DNA of 64,000 nt from Polyodon spathula (lineage: Eukaryota; Chordata; Actinopteri; Acipenseriformes; Polyodontidae): contig NC_054553.1 of assembly GCF_017654505.1 (NCBI RefSeq), positions 2,579,501-2,643,500 on the forward strand, read 5' to 3'. The position numbers were made by a program, and so were the translations under genes. Positions 60,351 to 64,000 of this stretch are shown piece by piece; positions within the stretch are counted from its first letter, which is position 1, and the number at the start of each line of letters is the position of its first letter. A model generated the notes under the pieces. The model made no database searches, was not told the origin of the DNA, and saw only the letters and a program-made list of their open reading frames with translations.

Positions 60351-63048
60351 GTTTTTGTAAAGGCATCAATACAGTGCATGTCAATGGATAGAGAAAAAGA
60401 TAATGATAATGATCGAGTGATGATTTAAATACACTTAGAAATACTTGTTTTTATTTGACACCTACACAGAAAAAGGCTGCAAAGAAAAACATGGAACGGC
60501 ATTTTACTGTATGTGTTTTAGTCCTCTCCAAATAAGGCTTGAGTCAACTTTCTAGGAAGTTTTCAGGGTCATGGAAAGTGGAGGAGAACTTAAACACCGT
60601 TGAGACCTGTAAATCAGTGGCGATTGTTATTAAGCATTGTGTAGCGCATGTGTAAAAGAAATGGATCAAACACAAAAACTAACAATGACGTTGTGGTCTT
60701 TATAATTCATGCCAGATGTGTCACTTCTGTCCTTTAGTTCTGTCAATTAGCTTGACATTATTTCACTATTAATAGATTATTTTATATTTACGTTTTATTA
60801 AACAGCAATACACATAGAAACAAAGAGGCAAAACATGTTTTTATTAATCAAATCATTTTTTTCTTCTTGTTTTTCAATTACTCCCCTTTAATTGCTGATC
60901 TCATCAGTGTTGATTTAAAGTGTTTATTTTCTTAGAGCAAGGACAAGTTAAGCATGCAACAATTTAGTTGATTTATGTAATTAAAAGGCAGATTCTGTTG
61001 GAAAATGCAAAGCATTGTTCCAATAACTTTAAACAAAGTGCAGTTCAATTCTGAGTCTAATTGCATTCTTAATTATTAATCGTTTCAGAGTTAAATCCGC
61101 AAACTGTATGGCTGAACAGAAAAACTGCACCTGAAGATTGAATGTCATCCTTCCTGGAATGGAAAGACCTAGTGAAGCAGAACAGTATAAAATAAGGCAG
61201 TGTGTGGATTTGCAGGCGTCTGTTTTCAATACACAGCAGTCGTGCCTAAGAATGGAATTCTTTACAGTCTGTGACTGAATTCCACCTGGGTCTAATTTGA
61301 AGCATTTGTAATTACACACACACACAACAAAAAACCCCACCATAAACACTACGCTTACTATATAAACAATACAGCTCTCAATTAATGTTTTTAGATGTGC
61401 TTGCGTAATGATTTCTGAATGTCAGCTGTGATTAATAAATAATAAGTGCTAACTATTACCCTCACATGCATGTGTACAACACTTAACTTTGTCTTATTGT
61501 AGCCTGACCTTTTCTTTGAAGAAAATTCTTGCATTTCATTTGGGAACAGTGACAAAGATGGGAAAGTATTTGACACGACGTTGACAGTTATATTTGCGGC
61601 TGGCTAATTGACAAAGTTTTGCAGTTTCTATAAAGCCTTTCTATAAAGCATTAGAATTCACTCAGGGATGTTGGTTGAAGGAGGAAGAAAAGTTTGCCCC
61701 CAGGCTTCAGAAATGTCATCTCACCCTGTGACTAATTAGACATGTTGATTATTGAAATGTTTCTTAATTTATATCTACAGACGCAGGTGAAAGCATTAGG
61801 TATGTTTTGTGAAGTGCTTGTATAATGTGGCATTAGACAATGAGGCAGGCAAAATGCAAAATGCAAAAAAAAAAAAAAAAAGAAAGAAAAAAAACCCATA
61901 TTCCCAACTTGTTTAAAGGTTAAATGTTTTAATTAAAATCGCATTTCATCAACAGTGGCATAAATCAGTCCTACACCTTGACAAGTTTTGAATGCAGATT
62001 TTAATAAAGAAGGTACAGTAAGTTTCATCTATTCTAATATGATAAAACAGACAGACAGATGTGTGACAAATGTTGCATTGGTCCTTTGGCAAGGTTAGCA
62101 GTAAAATGCCATACCTTTCCCTTCCCTGACTATATATTGTACTCTATCCCCTTATTATTATTACTTTCTCAAAATTGCTAATTCCAGATAAACAACTTCC
62201 CGTTTTATGTGGGCTTTTGATTGTGCCCAGTCTAGAGCTGCCAGGGGGTTAACATTTTAATAGAGTCCTTTACAAACAAGGATCCCCGGGGCTAATAAAA
62301 GAAAAACAAAGCCAGAGGCTAAGATTTAAACATATCGACGTCTCAGTACTCCGAAGAGATCCACGAATTGAATTCCAGTGTAATGGGGAATTAGAGTTAT
62401 GCGCCCTGGCACCAGTTCTTGCAATCCTACACAAATAAAAAAGCACGCTTCTGATAATTTAACAGCACAGACCACAAATACAGTTTCTGATGGTTTTCAG
62501 GTTTTGTGCAGCAGGTATTTCTATGAAGGGACTTTCACAGGATGAAAAGATAAAACAGCCTTTCACTCGCATAAAGCAAATGCTGTTTCAGAATAGGCTT
62601 TGGAAAATGTGAAATATCCTCGGGCTGACAGGAACGAGTTTTCAGGACTAAGTAATGATTAAACACCAGAAAATAAAAGATACTCATAACATTTTCTCAA
62701 AAGCAATTAAAGCATCTCAATCTAATTATTTTGCCTAGCACCCCTACGGGTATATCAGACAATTAATAACAGTGCAGTCCATTTTTATTTATACTTAATT
62801 ACATTCTCAGAGACTTCTTATCATTTTCTGATCCCCCTGAAATGACCCCAGCCCAGCACAGAATGATTGGGCACTTTTACTTCCGTCCACAGTTTGATAA
62901 AATAAAACCCTGAATGACCACCGAATTTAGATGTTTGATAATGGATGAGTTTGCATGCATTGAAGTTACAGTGTCAGGGTGCATTTTTCTTTAAAAGTGA
63001 ATTTATCTATTATTTTAACACAAATCTATATTGGGGGGGCGGGGGGGG
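60351..63048. other. non-coding sequence, partly unique-looking
   Basis: No repeat family was recognised apart from an A run near 61866-61893. The 62180-62900 part has balanced composition and lacks homopolymers and repeat signatures, and is the strongest candidate in the window for constrained non-coding DNA on appearance alone. A 106-codon minus-strand frame (61029-61349) has no recognisable domain. Confidence 0.35.
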
Positions 63049-63324
63049 GGTAACGCTTTACATGAAGTGTCTATAATTACTGTGCATCATTTATGTAGTA
63101 GTTACTTAGTAAATGCATGTTTACTTACATTTAATTACAATGTTATTATGCACAGTTACAATGTCCTTAATGTGTCAATCTTTTTGCACAATATAACCCT
63201 AACCCTATCCCCAGCCCTAAACCTTTTATATAATTGTGTACTTACATATATCATGCAAAACGATTACCTAGTAGCTACTACATAAATGCACAATAATTAG
63301 AGACATTTAATGTAAAGTGTTACC
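63049..63324. mobile_element. telomere-core MITE, copy K (276 bp)
   Basis: Both ends are present: GGTAACGCTTTACATGAAGT and ACATTTAATGTAAAGTGTTACC. The core is AACCCTAACCCTATCCCCAG followed by CCCTAAACC (about 63195-63220). Part of the right arm is deleted after CATGCAAAACGATTA. The left flank is a G run (63033-63050) and the right flank is CACACCAG, so no target-site duplication is visible; the left copy may have been overwritten by G-run expansion. Confidence 0.9.
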
Positions 63325-63332
63325 CACACCAG

Positions 63333-64000
63333 TAAGAAATCAAACTTGCAAAATGTATTGCTTGATAAAGTATAGTTTATTAAAATACATGTTCTTGTGC
63401 TGTGTGACCACCAAATCACCCAATGTGTGTATAAATGATTTCATCTATCATGTTTTATGTTTTCCAACTTTTAAAAAAAAAAAAAATTTTAATCTTTTTT
63501 TTTTTGCATGATAGAAACAAATTGATTGCTTTCCTGTTGCATCAGTCTTTATTTTTACATTGATAAATAACAGGGATAGAAACCACCTACACGATAACGA
63601 ATGCAAGATAAACTATAACTAGACTCATAAATCACTTTGAAGTGCTGGTCTATCTTATTTTATTAAACATAGATCATGTTTTTAAGTATTAATTATCGAT
63701 TTAGAAGAAATTAAAGATTTTTTTTTTTTCATTTTTTTTATTTATTGCAAGCAGCAAAATATCTAATAGTTGTTCATTTCTTCTACGTTATTGGGGAATA
63801 GCCATGTAATTACATTGTAATAAATGGGAGGTTGTCAATAGTTCCTGCTCTTACATAGAAACAGCCCTGTGAACATATGTTACCTCATGTGTAACAAAGT
63901 TATATTCTGCAGTCCTGGCAAACAAAGATAGCAGTAAAATGATGACCATATTAAGCAGTTAAACCACAGGGTTCATTCCTCCAGTGAAGAGGTCTACATT
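63333..64000. other. AT-rich non-coding sequence to the window end
   Basis: Only A and T homopolymer runs (63472-63505 and 63719-63740) stand out. Confidence 0.5.

Overview
This window looks like non-coding nuclear DNA from a vertebrate, most likely a ray-finned fish. It is AT-rich, full of long dinucleotide and trinucleotide microsatellites, and carries fossils of typical vertebrate transposable elements: an L2-clade LINE, CR1-clade pieces, MIR/CORE-type SINEs, a decayed Tc1 transposase, hAT-type termini and a solo LTR. The tRNA-related SINE at about 2.45-2.92 kb resembles, from memory, a repeat abundant in sturgeon and paddlefish, so a non-teleost ray-finned fish is my best guess; this is inference. 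I found no convincing protein-coding gene, rRNA, tRNA or snRNA gene and no CRISPR array. The open frames present are short, start at random ATGs, are often translated microsatellites, and show no recognisable cellular domain. The window is best read as a gene desert or the inside of a very large intron.

Layout. 0-4 kb: AT-rich DNA with a compound microsatellite, one tRNA-related SINE and an L2-type LINE 3' end. 4-9 kb: unique-looking sequence, CA and GT microsatellites, a dispersed ~80-bp repeat in two copies, and a dead Tc1 element whose 3' end keeps an IR/DR-like structure. 9-14 kb: microsatellites, a CR1-like fragment, SINE debris and the first telomere-core MITE. 14-31 kb: mostly unique-looking AT-rich sequence with a degenerate interstitial telomeric tract, two MIR-like SINEs, four more MITE copies and a 112-bp tandem duplication. 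31-43 kb: microsatellites, two truncated MITEs, a 750-bp solo LTR with matching 5-bp flanks, a 38-bp tandem duplication, another MITE remnant and a ~90-nt G run. 43-53 kb: AT microsatellites, a hAT-type terminus, a second CR1-like fragment, a CR1 reverse transcriptase fragment and a ~480-bp fold-back structure. 53-64 kb: microsatellites, one MITE remnant, a separate 178-bp palindromic element, unique-looking stretches and a final MITE copy.

The most distinctive content is one family of short palindromic elements, seen in ten intact or broken copies. They have GGTAACACTTTAC-type ends, nearly palindromic arms and a centre of telomere-like (TTAGGG)n or (CCCTAA)n units. Four copies have recognisable 8-bp target-site duplications, one perfect. 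This points to a non-autonomous DNA transposon, probably hAT-like, that has spread telomere-like sequence through the chromosome interior. Several unique-looking, compositionally balanced stretches could be conserved non-coding elements, but that cannot be tested from a single sequence.
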